Assembly (NCBI GenBank): GCA_016722065.1 | Contig: JADKGX010000001.1 | Span: forward strand, 2,418,001 to 2,482,000 | Length of the DNA: 64,000 nt | DNA from: Planctomycetota bacterium | Lineage (GTDB): Bacteria > Planctomycetota > UBA8742 > UBA2392 | Direction: 5' to 3' | In this document: in pieces, positions 17,087-25,796 of the stretch | How positions within the stretch are numbered: position 1 is the stretch's first letter | Layout of the letters: each line of letters starts with the position of its first letter | Notes under the pieces: generated by a model | The model's database searches: none | What the model was told of the DNA's origin: nothing | What the model saw: the letters and a program-made list of their open reading frames with translations, nothing else | Translations under genes and position numbers: made by a program

Positions 17087-18904
17087 CTATTTGCTTGCGC
17101 TCTTGATCAGTTCGATCAGTTCGGTCACGCGTTCGTCGGTCATGCGCAGGGATTGCAGGTCCGCCAGCACCGCTTCCAGGCTGCCTTCTTTGGCGTAGAA
17201 GCTTTTGCCCAGAATCTCGGCGAACTCCGCCACGTTGCCGGCCAGCCGAAACTCGTTGCTGGCGCCTTCCCAGGTGGGGGCGACATCCTTGGTGAACAGT
17301 TCGGTGGTGATTTCGCTGGGCTGGTCTTCTTCGTCGGTCTTGTAGCGCACGGTGGCTGTCGCAACCGGCCCGTTGGCGTCGTCGTAGAGTTTGAGTTCAT
17401 ACAGCGCTGTCGCTGCGTGGCCCGCGCCGATTTCGCCGCCATCAACGGCATCATTGCGGAAATCCTCATCTTTGACGTCGCGGTTGACGTAGCCGATCAG
17501 GCGATAGCTTTTCACCACCCGGGGGTTGAACTCCACCTGCATTTTTACGTCGCGACCCACGACCTCGAGAGCGCCGGTCAGGCTGTCCACGAACATTCGC
17601 TTGGCTTCTTCGATGCTGTCAATGTAGGCGTAGTGGCCGTCGCCTTTGTCGCCCAGGGTTTCCAGCAGGTGGTCATCCATGTGGCCCAGGCCGAATCCAA
17701 GGCTGCTCAAGGTGATGCCCTTGCGGCGGTTTTCGACAATCAGTTTGACCAGCCCCTCAATATCGCTGACACCGGTGTTGGCCACGCCGTCGCTGCACAG
17801 CACAACGCGGTTGGTGCGGCCGTCGCGCCAGTTTGCCCGGGCCATTTCATAGCCCACCTTCAAGCCGGCACCGGCGTTGGTGGAACCCTCTGCCTGCAGG
17901 CTGTCTATGGCTGCCAGAATCTGGCTCTTGCTGCCTGCGTCGCGGGGTTCCAACACGGTTCTGGCTTCGGTACCAAAGGCGACGATGCCCACTTTGTCGC
18001 CTTCCTGTAGTTCGTTCACCAGCAGGGCCAGGGCACGCTTGACCAGCCCCAGGCGATGGTCGCCTTCCATGCTGCCGCTGGTGTCGACCACAAAGGTCAG
18101 CACGGCGGGCTTGCGCTGGCGCACGTCAATCACGCGGGCCTGCACACCGACACGCAGCAACACACAGTTCTTGAGATCGGTGCCATAGCGCGAAGGCGCG
18201 GCGTCCATGTACACCGAAAACGGTGCGCTGTTTGGTGTGTTGTAGCCATAGTGGAAGTAGTTGATGAACTCTTCGGCGCGAATGGCTTCTTCCGGCGGCT
18301 TTTGCCCGCGCTTGAGAAAATCCCGCGCCACGGTGTAGCTGCCTGTGTCGTGCTCCAGGGCAAAGGTCGAAAGCTTGTCGTCCTCTGTGTCGACAAAAGG
18401 GTTACTGCCATGGGCCTTGAAGCCGTTTTGCGGCTTGGGCGGGTTGGCCGCCGGGTCTTCTCGCGGAACCATTGGCGGCGCAGGCGGAGGCGGCCCCGGG
18501 ATGGATGGCGTCATCGTCTGGACCCTGGGCAAATCGGCGGTCCTGTTGACGCCGAACCGGGAGTCATCCAACCGGGCCGCTTGATTGGCAGCGGCATTGG
18601 CAGCTTCAGCTGCCCCGCTTACGGGGTTGGAAGCCACAGTCTGCCTGGGGCTGGCAGATTCATACTGGGGCCGAACCACGGCCGAATAAAACAGGCTGGC
18701 ACCGAACACCAGAAGTGCAGCCGCGGCCAGCCCACCGCCCCAGGCACGCCAAAGGGGGCGGGGTCTGGCCACGGGCTGCAGCTTGGGGGCGGCATGCCCG
18801 GTGGCCGACGCTTTGGCCAGCGTCTGCGCCACCAGGTCGGGGGGTGTTTTGCCGCCCAGCAGCTCATCAAGGGCTGCATCAAGAATGGGGTCAACTTCGC
18901 TCAT
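17087..18904 (-). CDS. YfbK-like VWA protein with a cytoplasmic N-terminal tail and one membrane helix
   Basis: A 605-residue paralogue of the following gene: the same vWF_A, VWA (MIDAS DTSGS) and DUF3520 order. It differs at the N-terminus, which is cytoplasmic-like (about 50 residues, including DELLGGKTPPDLVAQTL), then one helix (WGGGLAAAALLVFGASLFYS, about residues 52-72), then a Pro-rich linker. It is therefore anchored in the inner membrane rather than lipidated. The short N-terminal motif and its position 54 bases after an ECF sigma gene suggest an anti-sigma or signal-receiver role, which is inference. A good ribosome site (GAGGAAG) precedes ATG 18904. Confidence 0.9.
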   Translation of the reverse strand: MSEVDPILDAALDELLGGKTPPDLVAQTLAKASATGHAAPKLQPVARPRPLWRAWGGGLAAAALLVFGASLFYSAVVRPQYESASPRQTVASNPVSGAAEAANAAANQAARLDDSRFGVNRTADLPRVQTMTPSIPGPPPPAPPMVPREDPAANPPKPQNGFKAHGSNPFVDTEDDKLSTFALEHDTGSYTVARDFLKRGQKPPEEAIRAEEFINYFHYGYNTPNSAPFSVYMDAAPSRYGTDLKNCVLLRVGVQARVIDVRQRKPAVLTFVVDTSGSMEGDHRLGLVKRALALLVNELQEGDKVGIVAFGTEARTVLEPRDAGSKSQILAAIDSLQAEGSTNAGAGLKVGYEMARANWRDGRTNRVVLCSDGVANTGVSDIEGLVKLIVENRRKGITLSSLGFGLGHMDDHLLETLGDKGDGHYAYIDSIEEAKRMFVDSLTGALEVVGRDVKMQVEFNPRVVKSYRLIGYVNRDVKDEDFRNDAVDGGEIGAGHAATALYELKLYDDANGPVATATVRYKTDEEDQPSEITTELFTKDVAPTWEGASNEFRLAGNVAEFAEILGKSFYAKEGSLEAVLADLQSLRMTDERVTELIELIKSASK

Positions 18905-18958
18905 GACTCTTCCTCATCGGAGGACCTGCGTGCGGCGTGCCGTATCTTGGGGCCGGGT

Positions 18959-19486
18959 TCAGGGTTCAGAACCCAGCCGTGCCTCCATGCATTTCTTCAA
19001 GCGTGCTTTGGTTCTTGCGATCAGCGTTTTCACGCCGTCATCTGTCATTCCCAGCCGTGCGGCTATGTCCAGGCGCGCCAGATTCTGGCCGTGCTGCATT
19101 TCCAGGACCTGCCTTGGCTTGTCTTCCAGTTGCTGCAGGCATTGGCGCAGGGCTGCCACCATTTCGGCGCCGTCTTCGTTGCCCACCAGATCGGTAAAGC
19201 GCCGGTCCAGTGTCTCAATCACGTCGGTGGCTACTTCACGGCCCTGTTTATGGCGCGCTTTCAGATACTGGTTGCGACAGGTTGTGCGCAGCCAGCTGAT
19301 CGTTTCGCCCCGGGAACGCTCCATGAATCCCGACCGCAGCGCCGCCAGAAACGTTTCCTGCGTGATGTCGTCGGCCAGCGCGGGGTCAGCCCCCAGCGCG
19401 CGCAGGTAGCGCCAGACCCCGGCCTGATGCTCGCGCATCAGACCCGCCAGATCGAGCGATTTGCCCGCGTCAGTCATCGTCATCAA
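18959..19486 (-). CDS. ECF-type RNA polymerase sigma factor
   Basis: A 175-residue sigma-70 family factor with region 2 (YLRALGADPALADDITQETF, then LRSGFMERSRGETISWLRTT) and region 4 (LEDKPRQVLEMQHGQNLARL, then DIAARLGMTDDGVKTLIART). The spacing and length fit ECF sigma factors. It is the first gene of the run with the two VWA proteins, so it probably directs expression of its own operon. Three ATG codons (19486, 19483 and 19477) are possible starts, none with a strong ribosome site. Confidence 0.92.
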   Translation of the reverse strand: MMTMTDAGKSLDLAGLMREHQAGVWRYLRALGADPALADDITQETFLAALRSGFMERSRGETISWLRTTCRNQYLKARHKQGREVATDVIETLDRRFTDLVGNEDGAEMVAALRQCLQQLEDKPRQVLEMQHGQNLARLDIAARLGMTDDGVKTLIARTKARLKKCMEARLGSEP

Positions 19487-19586
19487 TCGTAGAAGTTGCA
19501 GGGCCGGGGAAAGGGTGCAGGATTATGCGAAATTCCCCTTCAAGCGTTCGGCCGTTCCTGCCACCCGTTCGCAAACGCCCCGAATT

Positions 19587-19611
19587 CCCGCAATATAGAG
19601 CCACTTGCGGG
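19587..19611. promoter_or_regulatory. Inverted repeat between the sigma factor and lipoprotein genes
   Basis: CCCGCAA (19587-19593) and TTGCGGG (19605-19611) form a perfect 7-bp inverted repeat spaced by 11 bases in the 193-base divergent region. It could be an operator or a transcribed hairpin. A TTGACA hexamer follows at 19614, but no convincing -10 element is seen at the right spacing. Confidence 0.3.
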
Positions 19612-19679
19612 CGTTGACACTTGTGTAGACAATGGGGCCCAGGGCCCCGGTGCAAGAGTAACGGTCACGGAGGTGGCCG

Positions 19680-20423
19680 ATGAACAAGCTGATCCCGATT
19701 TTGCTGCTGCTTGGTCTGTTGCCCGGTTGCGCGCTGTTTTCTGTGGGCGCCGATGCGCCACCGGCACGGCTGGTCCAGACCAGTGAACCCTATCAGGTAC
19801 ATGTGCGGCCGATTGGCCCGGCGCGGGTGTCTGAAGACGGGTTTGAGGCCCGTTTTGACTTTCACGTCTTTTCGCCTTTTGACCTGCAGCGCAACGCGCT
19901 GGTCCAGGAACTGCGCCAGACCATGACCTTGGCCCATGCCGACGGCAAGGTCGAAACCCGAAGCTTGAGCCTTGTGGAGGCCTTCAAGCTTCAGCTTCTG
20001 GCTGTAGACGACAACGGCATGCGCCATTACGCCCTGCTGCCGGGCCAGCGAGACCGCCACGCCGCCGCAGGCCTCAGAGGCCTGCCCGCCAGCGTGGAGC
20101 GCATTGAGATTCGGCGTGAGGTGTTTGCCTACGTGGCCAACGTAGCAGGTGCTGATTTTTCACCGGCGGGGTTTGCCCACCTGCCCACCAGCGAAGACGG
20201 TGCCGTGAAATCCAGCGTGGGCCGAGACTTCAACCAGCGCTACCAGCAGGCGCACCAAACGCGCGGGCACGTGGTGCAAAGCGCCACGGCCTGGGGAATG
20301 ACCTATCGAATGTCCTATCTGCTGCGGCGCGGCGGCCCGGGCATGCCGCAGTTCATTGTCGACCACGGCAGCGGTGTGGGCGCAGTGGGGACGCCCGTGG
20401 TGCGTTACGCGGCGTCGCGGTAA
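19680..20423 (+). CDS. Lipoprotein of unknown function
   Basis: A 247-residue lipoprotein with signal peptide MNKLIPILLLLGLLPGC; the lipobox LPGC places the lipidated cysteine at residue 17. The body is soluble with mixed alpha/beta character, and I do not recognise a domain. The ribosome site ACGGAGG lies 10 bases before the ATG. The 3' end overlaps the convergent receiver/PilZ gene by 19 bases. Confidence 0.82.
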   Translation: MNKLIPILLLLGLLPGCALFSVGADAPPARLVQTSEPYQVHVRPIGPARVSEDGFEARFDFHVFSPFDLQRNALVQELRQTMTLAHADGKVETRSLSLVEAFKLQLLAVDDNGMRHYALLPGQRDRHAAAGLRGLPASVERIEIRREVFAYVANVAGADFSPAGFAHLPTSEDGAVKSSVGRDFNQRYQQAHQTRGHVVQSATAWGMTYRMSYLLRRGGPGMPQFIVDHGSGVGAVGTPVVRYAASR

Positions 20424-21118
20424 AGCCCGGCAATCGCTACTTCGCTTTGTTCGTCCAGACCTTCAAAGGCCAGGCCGATCGTGCGGCCTGAAAGGGTGCG
20501 GTGGCGTTCAATGAATGCCAGACGACCGCGCAGTTCGATGATCTTGCCTTCCTCTACGGTCAGCGACGCCCGGGCACAGGTCTGGCCCACGGCGTTTTCG
20601 ATCGCGTCCAGTTGGTCGGGTGTCAGCTTGACCTCGGTGGCGTCAATGGCTACGCCGCGCGAAGAAAGGTCAATCGTGCGCGTGGCAAACGTGACCCCGG
20701 CCAGGTTGACCTCAATCGGCAGGTCGGTGTGAATGCGCGGCACCGCACGGCGTTTGCTGTCGCGGAACATGCCGGCCAGCGCGCTGGTCACGGCCTCCTT
20801 GACATTGCGGCCGCGCAGGGGGCGGTAGTACTTACTGGCCAATTGAATGCTGGCCAGTTTCTTTTCGATCTCCGGGCGGGTCAGCGCCACAACCGGCAGG
20901 CCGGGCAGCACTTCGTTGGCGAATGCGCCCACGGCCAGGTTGTCTTCAACCACGCTGCAGTAGTCCACCATGCACACGTCAAACAGGCCGGTGGAAAGCT
21001 TGGCCTCTGCGTCTTTGCGCGTGATCGCGATGCTGACGGCATGGCCCAGGCCGCGCAGCAGGCTGCGCACCAGGTAGGCGGATTCTTCAAACAGGTCAGT
21101 GATCAGGACGTTTGCCAT
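20405..21118 (-). CDS. Receiver-like and PilZ-domain protein (c-di-GMP responsive)
   Basis: A 237-residue two-domain protein. Residues 1-115 resemble a response-regulator receiver: MANVLITDLFEESAYLVRSL with an acidic pocket, a potential phospho-Asp52 in FDVCMVDYC, and a K/R-P-like turn at YYRPLRG. Residues 125-235 form a PilZ domain with both c-di-GMP signatures: RxxxR (RAVPR) and DxSxxG (DLSSRG). The start at 21118 is chosen because the receiver fold begins there. It probably couples phosphorylation or protein contact to cyclic-di-GMP binding. No cognate histidine kinase is adjacent. It is divergent from trx across 226 bases. Confidence 0.85.
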   Translation of the reverse strand: MANVLITDLFEESAYLVRSLLRGLGHAVSIAITRKDAEAKLSTGLFDVCMVDYCSVVEDNLAVGAFANEVLPGLPVVALTRPEIEKKLASIQLASKYYRPLRGRNVKEAVTSALAGMFRDSKRRAVPRIHTDLPIEVNLAGVTFATRTIDLSSRGVAIDATEVKLTPDQLDAIENAVGQTCARASLTVEEGKIIELRGRLAFIERHRTLSGRTIGLAFEGLDEQSEVAIAGLYRDAA

Positions 21119-21344
21119 ACGAGGCTCCGGTGTTGACGCGCCGCGATCGGGCGCTGTTAAGGAATCGGCGCATAGGGCCTGTGGACTTTTCTCTTTCTGG
21201 GCTGTTTTGACGGCGTTTGGCAAATGCGTGTGCCAGCACCAGACGTGCCTGCGGGCCATGAGCGGGGGCACCCAAAGACCGGCCGGAATATTGCGCCCCT
21301 TGCCGGTTGTTCTTAGGCTCAGAGAGACATCACAGGAGATCATC

Positions 21345-21671
21345 ATGGCAGGACCCGATACCGCGCAAGTCACAGGCACAAGCCTGGAAGCCTTCACCAA
21401 ATCCGGCACCTCGGTCGTTGATTTTACGGCTACCTGGTGCGGCCCCTGCCAGGTGCTTGGCCCGATCGTGGACAAACTGGCCAGCGAATTCAAAGGCAAG
21501 GCCAAGCTGGGCAAGTGCGACATTGACGAAAACCCGGATGTAGCCGCCGCCTTTGGCGTGATGGGCGTGCCCACACTGGTGTTCTTCAAGGATGGCAAGG
21601 TTGTCGATACACACGTCGGCCTGCTGCCCGAAGCCGCGCTGCGCACCAAGCTGCAGAAACTGACGGCGTAA
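21345..21671 (+). CDS. Thioredoxin
   Basis: A 108-residue cytoplasmic thioredoxin with the redox centre WCGPC at about residues 30-34 and the cis-proline segment GVMGVPTLVFFKDG. It reduces protein disulfides, probably with a thioredoxin reductase encoded elsewhere. A strong ribosome site (CAGGAGAT) lies 5 bases before ATG 21345, which rules out longer upstream starts. It precedes mcsA-mcsB, whose products contain reactive cysteines, but a perfect hairpin separates them. Confidence 0.95.
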   Translation: MAGPDTAQVTGTSLEAFTKSGTSVVDFTATWCGPCQVLGPIVDKLASEFKGKAKLGKCDIDENPDVAAAFGVMGVPTLVFFKDGKVVDTHVGLLPEAALRTKLQKLTA

Positions 21672-21693
21672 AGCCGTGGCCACAGTCGCAACC

Positions 21694-21722
21694 AGCGCGG
21701 CGGGGAAATGTCCCGCCGCGCT
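21694..21722 (+). terminator. Perfect hairpin between trx and mcsA (terminator-like, no T-run)
   Basis: AGCGCGGCGGG (21694-21704) pairs with CCCGCCGCGCT (21712-21722), 11 bp without mismatch, with loop GAAATGT. It lies 23 bases after the trx stop and 42 bases before the mcsA start. There is no following T-run, so it is either a weak terminator, an mRNA-stabilising 3' end, or a leader element for mcsA. Confidence 0.55.
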
Positions 21723-21764
21723 GCATTGCTGGTAACATGCACCAGAGGGTTGTGGAGCGCTTTC

Positions 21765-22367
21765 ATGGATTGCCAGTGCTGCCAAAAGAAGCCGGCGCAC
21801 ATTCGTGTCTGCGACATCGACGACAACGTGATGTCGGAGCAATTCAATATCTGCGCCGACTGCTGGATCTTCGTCAAGCGCTACCTGTTTGACCAGGAGC
21901 GCCACTTGGCGCCCACCCGTGAAGTGCTGAACGAAGTTCGCCAATTGATCTCAAGCAAGGAGTCTACGGCCCTGGCCGTGGCCGAAGCACCCGGCGGGCT
22001 GGCCCCGACCGGCAAACCGGCCGAAGTGCCCGTCTGCCCCGATTGCGGCATGACGCTGGCTGAGTTCAAAGCCAAGGGCCGCTTTGGCTGCCCGCGCGAT
22101 TACGAAGTGTTTCATACACACCTGGACCCGCTGCTGGAACGCATTCACGACACTACGCCGCCGCGCCACAAGGGCCGCGTGCCGGCCGCCGGCGAAAGCG
22201 ACGATTCGCTGGTTCGGCAGCGGCAGCAGGTTGCCCGTTTGAAAGACCAGTTGCAGGCCGCCGTCACCCAGGAAAACTACGAACAGGCGGCCCGCCTGCG
22301 GGACCAGATCAACGCCCTGGAAAACGCCGTAGATGCCGGCAAAGCCGCGCCAGGGGGCACTGCATGA
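21765..22367 (+). CDS. mcsA: McsA-like zinc-binding activator of arginine kinase
   Basis: A 200-residue protein with McsA features: N-terminal CxxC sites (C3/C6 and C30/C33), a second pair CPDC at 91-94, and a C-terminal UVR motif (about residues 165-195, EQAARLRDQINALE). McsA binds and activates the arginine kinase McsB. In the second zinc site the motif reads GCPRDYEVF where Firmicute McsA has GCADCYxxF, so the fourth cysteine is Asp112 here. ATG 21765 is chosen because the first zinc site begins at once; an upstream start at 21708 adds unrelated residues. It overlaps mcsB by four bases. Confidence 0.9.
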   Translation: MDCQCCQKKPAHIRVCDIDDNVMSEQFNICADCWIFVKRYLFDQERHLAPTREVLNEVRQLISSKESTALAVAEAPGGLAPTGKPAEVPVCPDCGMTLAEFKAKGRFGCPRDYEVFHTHLDPLLERIHDTTPPRHKGRVPAAGESDDSLVRQRQQVARLKDQLQAAVTQENYEQAARLRDQINALENAVDAGKAAPGGTA

Positions 22368-23431
22368 GCAACGAAAGCCCCGATTACTTCACCCACCCGC
22401 TGGGGGAATGGCTCAAGGGCACCGGGCCTGACCATGACGTGGTCATCAGTACCCGCGTGCGCCTGGCGCGCAACATCAAGGGCTTCCCGTTCACGGGCCG
22501 GGCTGACCTCAAGCAACGCGGCGACCTGCTGCGCATTGCCAATGAGGCCCTGCATCGCGTGCACCTTGAAAAAAGCGTCGTCACGCTGGACCTGCAGGCA
22601 CTCAGTGAAACCGAACGCGACATTCTGGTGGAGCGCCACCTGATCAGCCGCGAGCTGGCGGGGGCGGAGGGCCCGCGCGGCGTCACCTTCGGGCGCGGCG
22701 AGATGCTTTCGATCATGGTCAATGAAGAAGACCACCTGCGCCTGCAATGGATCAAATCCGGCTTTGACGTCGACCGCGCTTTTTCGGCTATCCGGCGCAT
22801 TGACCTGGCACTGGAAAAAGTGCTGCCCTTTGCGACCTCGGAACAGTACGGCTACCTGACGGCCTGCCCGACCAACGTGGGCACGGGCATGCGCATCAGC
22901 GTGATGGTGCACCTGCCGGCGCTGACGCTGCTGGATCACGTAGAGAAAGTCTTCAAGGCCGCACAGCGCATGAACCACGCCGTGCGCGGTCTGTACGGTG
23001 AAGGCACCCGCGCCTTTGGCGACATGTACCAGCTTTCCAACCAGGCCACACTGGGCCGCAGCGAGGAAGAGATTGTCAGCAACGTCAAGGCGATCGTGCC
23101 CCAGGTGCTGGAATACGAACGCCGCATGCGCGGGGAGCTGTACACCGAAAAGCGCGAGTTTGTGGAAGACAAAGTGCTGCGCTCGCTGGCCCTGCTGCGC
23201 AGTGCGCGGCGTTTGAGTGTGCAGGAGATGATGAGCCATCTTTCCATGGTGCGCCTGGGCGTGGACCTGAAGATCATCACCGACGTCACCATGAATACCG
23301 TCAACCGGCTGTTCGTGACCGGCCAGCCCAGCCACCTGCAACGCGAAGCCCGCGCAACGCTGGGGCCCACGGAGCGCGAAGCCCGCCGCGCGGAACTTGT
23401 GCGCAGCCAACTGGCGACCGGAACCAACTAG
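22364..23431 (+). CDS. mcsB: Protein arginine kinase McsB
   Basis: McsB phosphorylates arginine residues, marking proteins for the ClpCP protease in Firmicutes. The ATP:guanido phosphotransferase signature CPTNVGTGMR contains Cys168, and VVISTRVRLARNIKGFPF and other nucleotide-binding arginine blocks are present. At 355 residues it is normal length and lacks the N-terminal domain of animal creatine/arginine kinases, as expected for McsB. It is translationally coupled to mcsA. No ctsR or clpC is nearby, unlike the Firmicute operon. Confidence 0.96.
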   Translation: MSNESPDYFTHPLGEWLKGTGPDHDVVISTRVRLARNIKGFPFTGRADLKQRGDLLRIANEALHRVHLEKSVVTLDLQALSETERDILVERHLISRELAGAEGPRGVTFGRGEMLSIMVNEEDHLRLQWIKSGFDVDRAFSAIRRIDLALEKVLPFATSEQYGYLTACPTNVGTGMRISVMVHLPALTLLDHVEKVFKAAQRMNHAVRGLYGEGTRAFGDMYQLSNQATLGRSEEEIVSNVKAIVPQVLEYERRMRGELYTEKREFVEDKVLRSLALLRSARRLSVQEMMSHLSMVRLGVDLKIITDVTMNTVNRLFVTGQPSHLQREARATLGPTEREARRAELVRSQLATGTN

Positions 23432-23461
23432 ACAAAGGCTCGTGCGACCAAGTACTCCGCC

Positions 23462-24673
23462 ATGAACCAGCAGATCTATGTCGATTCTTCGCGCCTGTTT
23501 CTGATCCGCCTGCCGGATGGTTTTGCGCGTGATGAACGGGTCAAGAGCCTGGTGTTTCGGCACCCGGATATCGACGGCGCGGTCACCGTTTCGTGCATGC
23601 GCCACCGCGTGGGTGAAGCCGGCCCGGAGATTTTTGATTCGCTGCCCGGCCGCGAGGGCATGGGCAACGTCGTCAAACAGCGCGTCGGCGACACCCTGGT
23701 TTGTTACGGCGATTACGAAGGCGAGTTGCAGAACCAGCAGGAGTTCTGGCGCTGGTGGACGCTGCAGTGCGGCGCGATCGGCATTGTGGTCAGCTTCAAT
23801 GGTGCACCGGAGGACGCAGAAACATGGCGCGAGGAAGTTGACGCCCTGGTGGCCGGCATTGAAATCACCCGCCACCCGCCCCTTGGTGTCGAGGAATTCA
23901 CGCAAGTGGCCGCCCAGACCTATGCCCAGTCCCTGGGCAAGCCCGCGCCAGTGATTGTGCGGCCGCTGGAACTCAAGACCGGCGAGAACTCCGTGCTGCG
24001 CCTCGAAAACGCCTATGTCAGCTATCTGGAACATCACGACCGCAACCCGCAGGCCCCCGCGGAAGGCCTGCTGGCGCAGTGGCTGGAGCAGCTTTGGGGC
24101 AATGATTCCAAGCCGCTGGGCAGCTTTGACGAAACCCGTGCCTTGATTTACCCGGTGCTGAAACCCGCCGGCTTTGGTCGCGAAACCCACATTCCACTGC
24201 TGCGCCGGATGATACTGGAACGCGAACTGGACCTGATGATTGCCCTGGACACCGGCCGCACTCTGCGCTTCTTGAGCAGCGAAGATGTCGCCCGCTGGGA
24301 AGGCGTCACCGAAGACGACGTCTTCTTTTACGCCCGTGAAAACCTGCTGGCCCTGACCGGCGAAGTCAGCCTGCAGGCGCTGACCGGCCCCGACGGCAAA
24401 CCCAAGGCCGTGATCATTGCCACCGGCGACAGCCACGACGCCGCGCGCCTGACACTTCCGAACCTGTATGAAAAACTATCCGAGGTGCTGGGCCCGCAGT
24501 TGCTGGTCGGTGTGCCTAACCGTGACTTCATGATCGTGCTTTCGGCCGACGACCCGGAACTGGTGCGCAACGTGGCCGCGCAGGTCAAGACCGACGCCGA
24601 AACCAGACCCTACGCGATCAGTGGCAAACTGTACGTGTTGCAAAAGGACACGTTGCTGCCGCTGGAGGCCTGA
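23462..24673 (+). CDS. DUF1444-like protein
   Basis: A 403-residue soluble protein without signal peptide or membrane helices. The C-terminal half (about residues 210-400) resembles DUF1444/YtpQ: YPVLKPAGFGRE, VEDVFFYARENLLAL-like sequence (here TEDDVFFYARENLLAL), LLVGVPNRDFMIVLSADD and a closing YAISGKLYVLQ. The N-terminal half starts with a DUF-type strand-rich region (RLFLIRLPDGFARDERVKSL) that I do not recognise. It follows mcsB by 30 bases and may belong to that operon. The function is unknown. Confidence 0.6.
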   Translation: MNQQIYVDSSRLFLIRLPDGFARDERVKSLVFRHPDIDGAVTVSCMRHRVGEAGPEIFDSLPGREGMGNVVKQRVGDTLVCYGDYEGELQNQQEFWRWWTLQCGAIGIVVSFNGAPEDAETWREEVDALVAGIEITRHPPLGVEEFTQVAAQTYAQSLGKPAPVIVRPLELKTGENSVLRLENAYVSYLEHHDRNPQAPAEGLLAQWLEQLWGNDSKPLGSFDETRALIYPVLKPAGFGRETHIPLLRRMILERELDLMIALDTGRTLRFLSSEDVARWEGVTEDDVFFYARENLLALTGEVSLQALTGPDGKPKAVIIATGDSHDAARLTLPNLYEKLSEVLGPQLLVGVPNRDFMIVLSADDPELVRNVAAQVKTDAETRPYAISGKLYVLQKDTLLPLEA

Positions 24674-24689
24674 AAGCGCCGGCCTTCCC

Positions 24690-25796
24690 CTACTTGCGCT
24701 TGTTGCCGGCAAACCAGCCCTTGCTGCGAAAGAACATCAGCATCAGCGCAACCACAACCAGCATCAATCCCCACCAGATCAGGTAGGCATAGGGCGAGCG
24801 TAACTCCGGCATGTTGCCGGGGCTTTCCGGGTCAAAGTTCATGCCGTAGACGCCGGCAAAAAAGCTCAATGGAATGAAGATCGTGCTGACCATGGTCAGC
24901 ACCTTCATGACCTCGTTCAGGCGCTGTGCCTGTTCGCTGGCGACCAGTTCGCGCAGGCTCACGGCGTAATCCAGCAGCGATTGTGCCGTACCCACTTGGC
25001 TTAGCGCATGGTCAAGGCAGTCGCGCAGGTACAGCCGGGTTTCTTCCTGAATGAATGGCACCTGGAGGTGCAGCAGGGTCGTCAACGCGTCGCGGTGGCT
25101 TTCAATCGAGCGCCGGATATCCAGTGCCTGGTGGCGCAGGGCGTACAGGTCCTGCAACGTCTGCAGGTCGCCCGACAGAATGCGTTTCTCCATGGCATCC
25201 AGCCGGTTTTCCAGTCGGTCCAGCACCGGAAAATACGTGTCGGTGATAACGTCGACAATCGCGTAGCCCAGATACGACGTGCCCTTGCCGCGAATCAGCC
25301 CGCGCCCGGCGCGAATGCGCCCGCGCAGCGGCTGAAACAGGTCCGCATTGGGGCGCTCCTGAAACGTCAGCACGAAATGCTCGCTGAAAATCACCGAGAC
25401 CTGCTCGCAGTAAAACGAGTCGCCATCCAGCTCCGGGGCGTGGGTTACGATCGTGACGTAATCCGGAAAGGCCTCCGCCTTTGCGCGCTGGGGCAGGTTC
25501 ACGGCATCGGCCAGTGCCAGCGGGTGAATATCCAGCATCTCGCCGATCGTGCGCACCCATTCAATATTCTTGAAGCCCGTGACATCAACCCAGGTTACGG
25601 AATCTCGGTCAATGTACGGCCGCACGCCTGAAGGATCCGTCAGTTCCTTTTCTTCGTGGTGCGCGGCATTGAAGTCCACGACCAGCAGGCGTGTTTCAGC
25701 GGCGCTGGCGTCCACAACCAGCGTGCCCGGCGCCGCGCCAATGGCGATGTGCTGTTGGTCGGGGCTGCGCCGGAGGATTTCGGTATTGTTGGACAT
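24690..25796 (-). CDS. corA: Magnesium/cobalt transport protein CorA
   Basis: A 368-residue CorA-type channel. The N-terminal cytoplasmic domain and the long stalk helix (about residues 250-300) lead to two C-terminal membrane helices. The selectivity signature YGMNF lies between them, and the end is positively charged (GNKRK). It mediates Mg2+ and probably Co2+ or Ni2+ influx through the inner membrane as a pentamer. The ATG at 25796 is preferred over the more distal 25832 because a GAGGCAGG ribosome site precedes it. The gene converges with the DUF1444-like gene, 16 bases apart. Confidence 0.94.
   Translation of the reverse strand: MSNNTEILRRSPDQQHIAIGAAPGTLVVDASAAETRLLVVDFNAAHHEEKELTDPSGVRPYIDRDSVTWVDVTGFKNIEWVRTIGEMLDIHPLALADAVNLPQRAKAEAFPDYVTIVTHAPELDGDSFYCEQVSVIFSEHFVLTFQERPNADLFQPLRGRIRAGRGLIRGKGTSYLGYAIVDVITDTYFPVLDRLENRLDAMEKRILSGDLQTLQDLYALRHQALDIRRSIESHRDALTTLLHLQVPFIQEETRLYLRDCLDHALSQVGTAQSLLDYAVSLRELVASEQAQRLNEVMKVLTMVSTIFIPLSFFAGVYGMNFDPESPGNMPELRSPYAYLIWWGLMLVVVALMLMFFRSKGWFAGNKRK

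Noticed and set aside
19614..19645. A sigma-70 promoter starting at TTGACA upstream of the lipoprotein gene
   Set aside because: No acceptable -10 hexamer lies 16-18 bases downstream.
22277..24436. A 719-codon minus-strand frame opposite mcsB and the DUF1444-like gene
   Set aside because: Antisense shadow of coding sequence; composition and lack of motifs are typical for GC-rich genomes.
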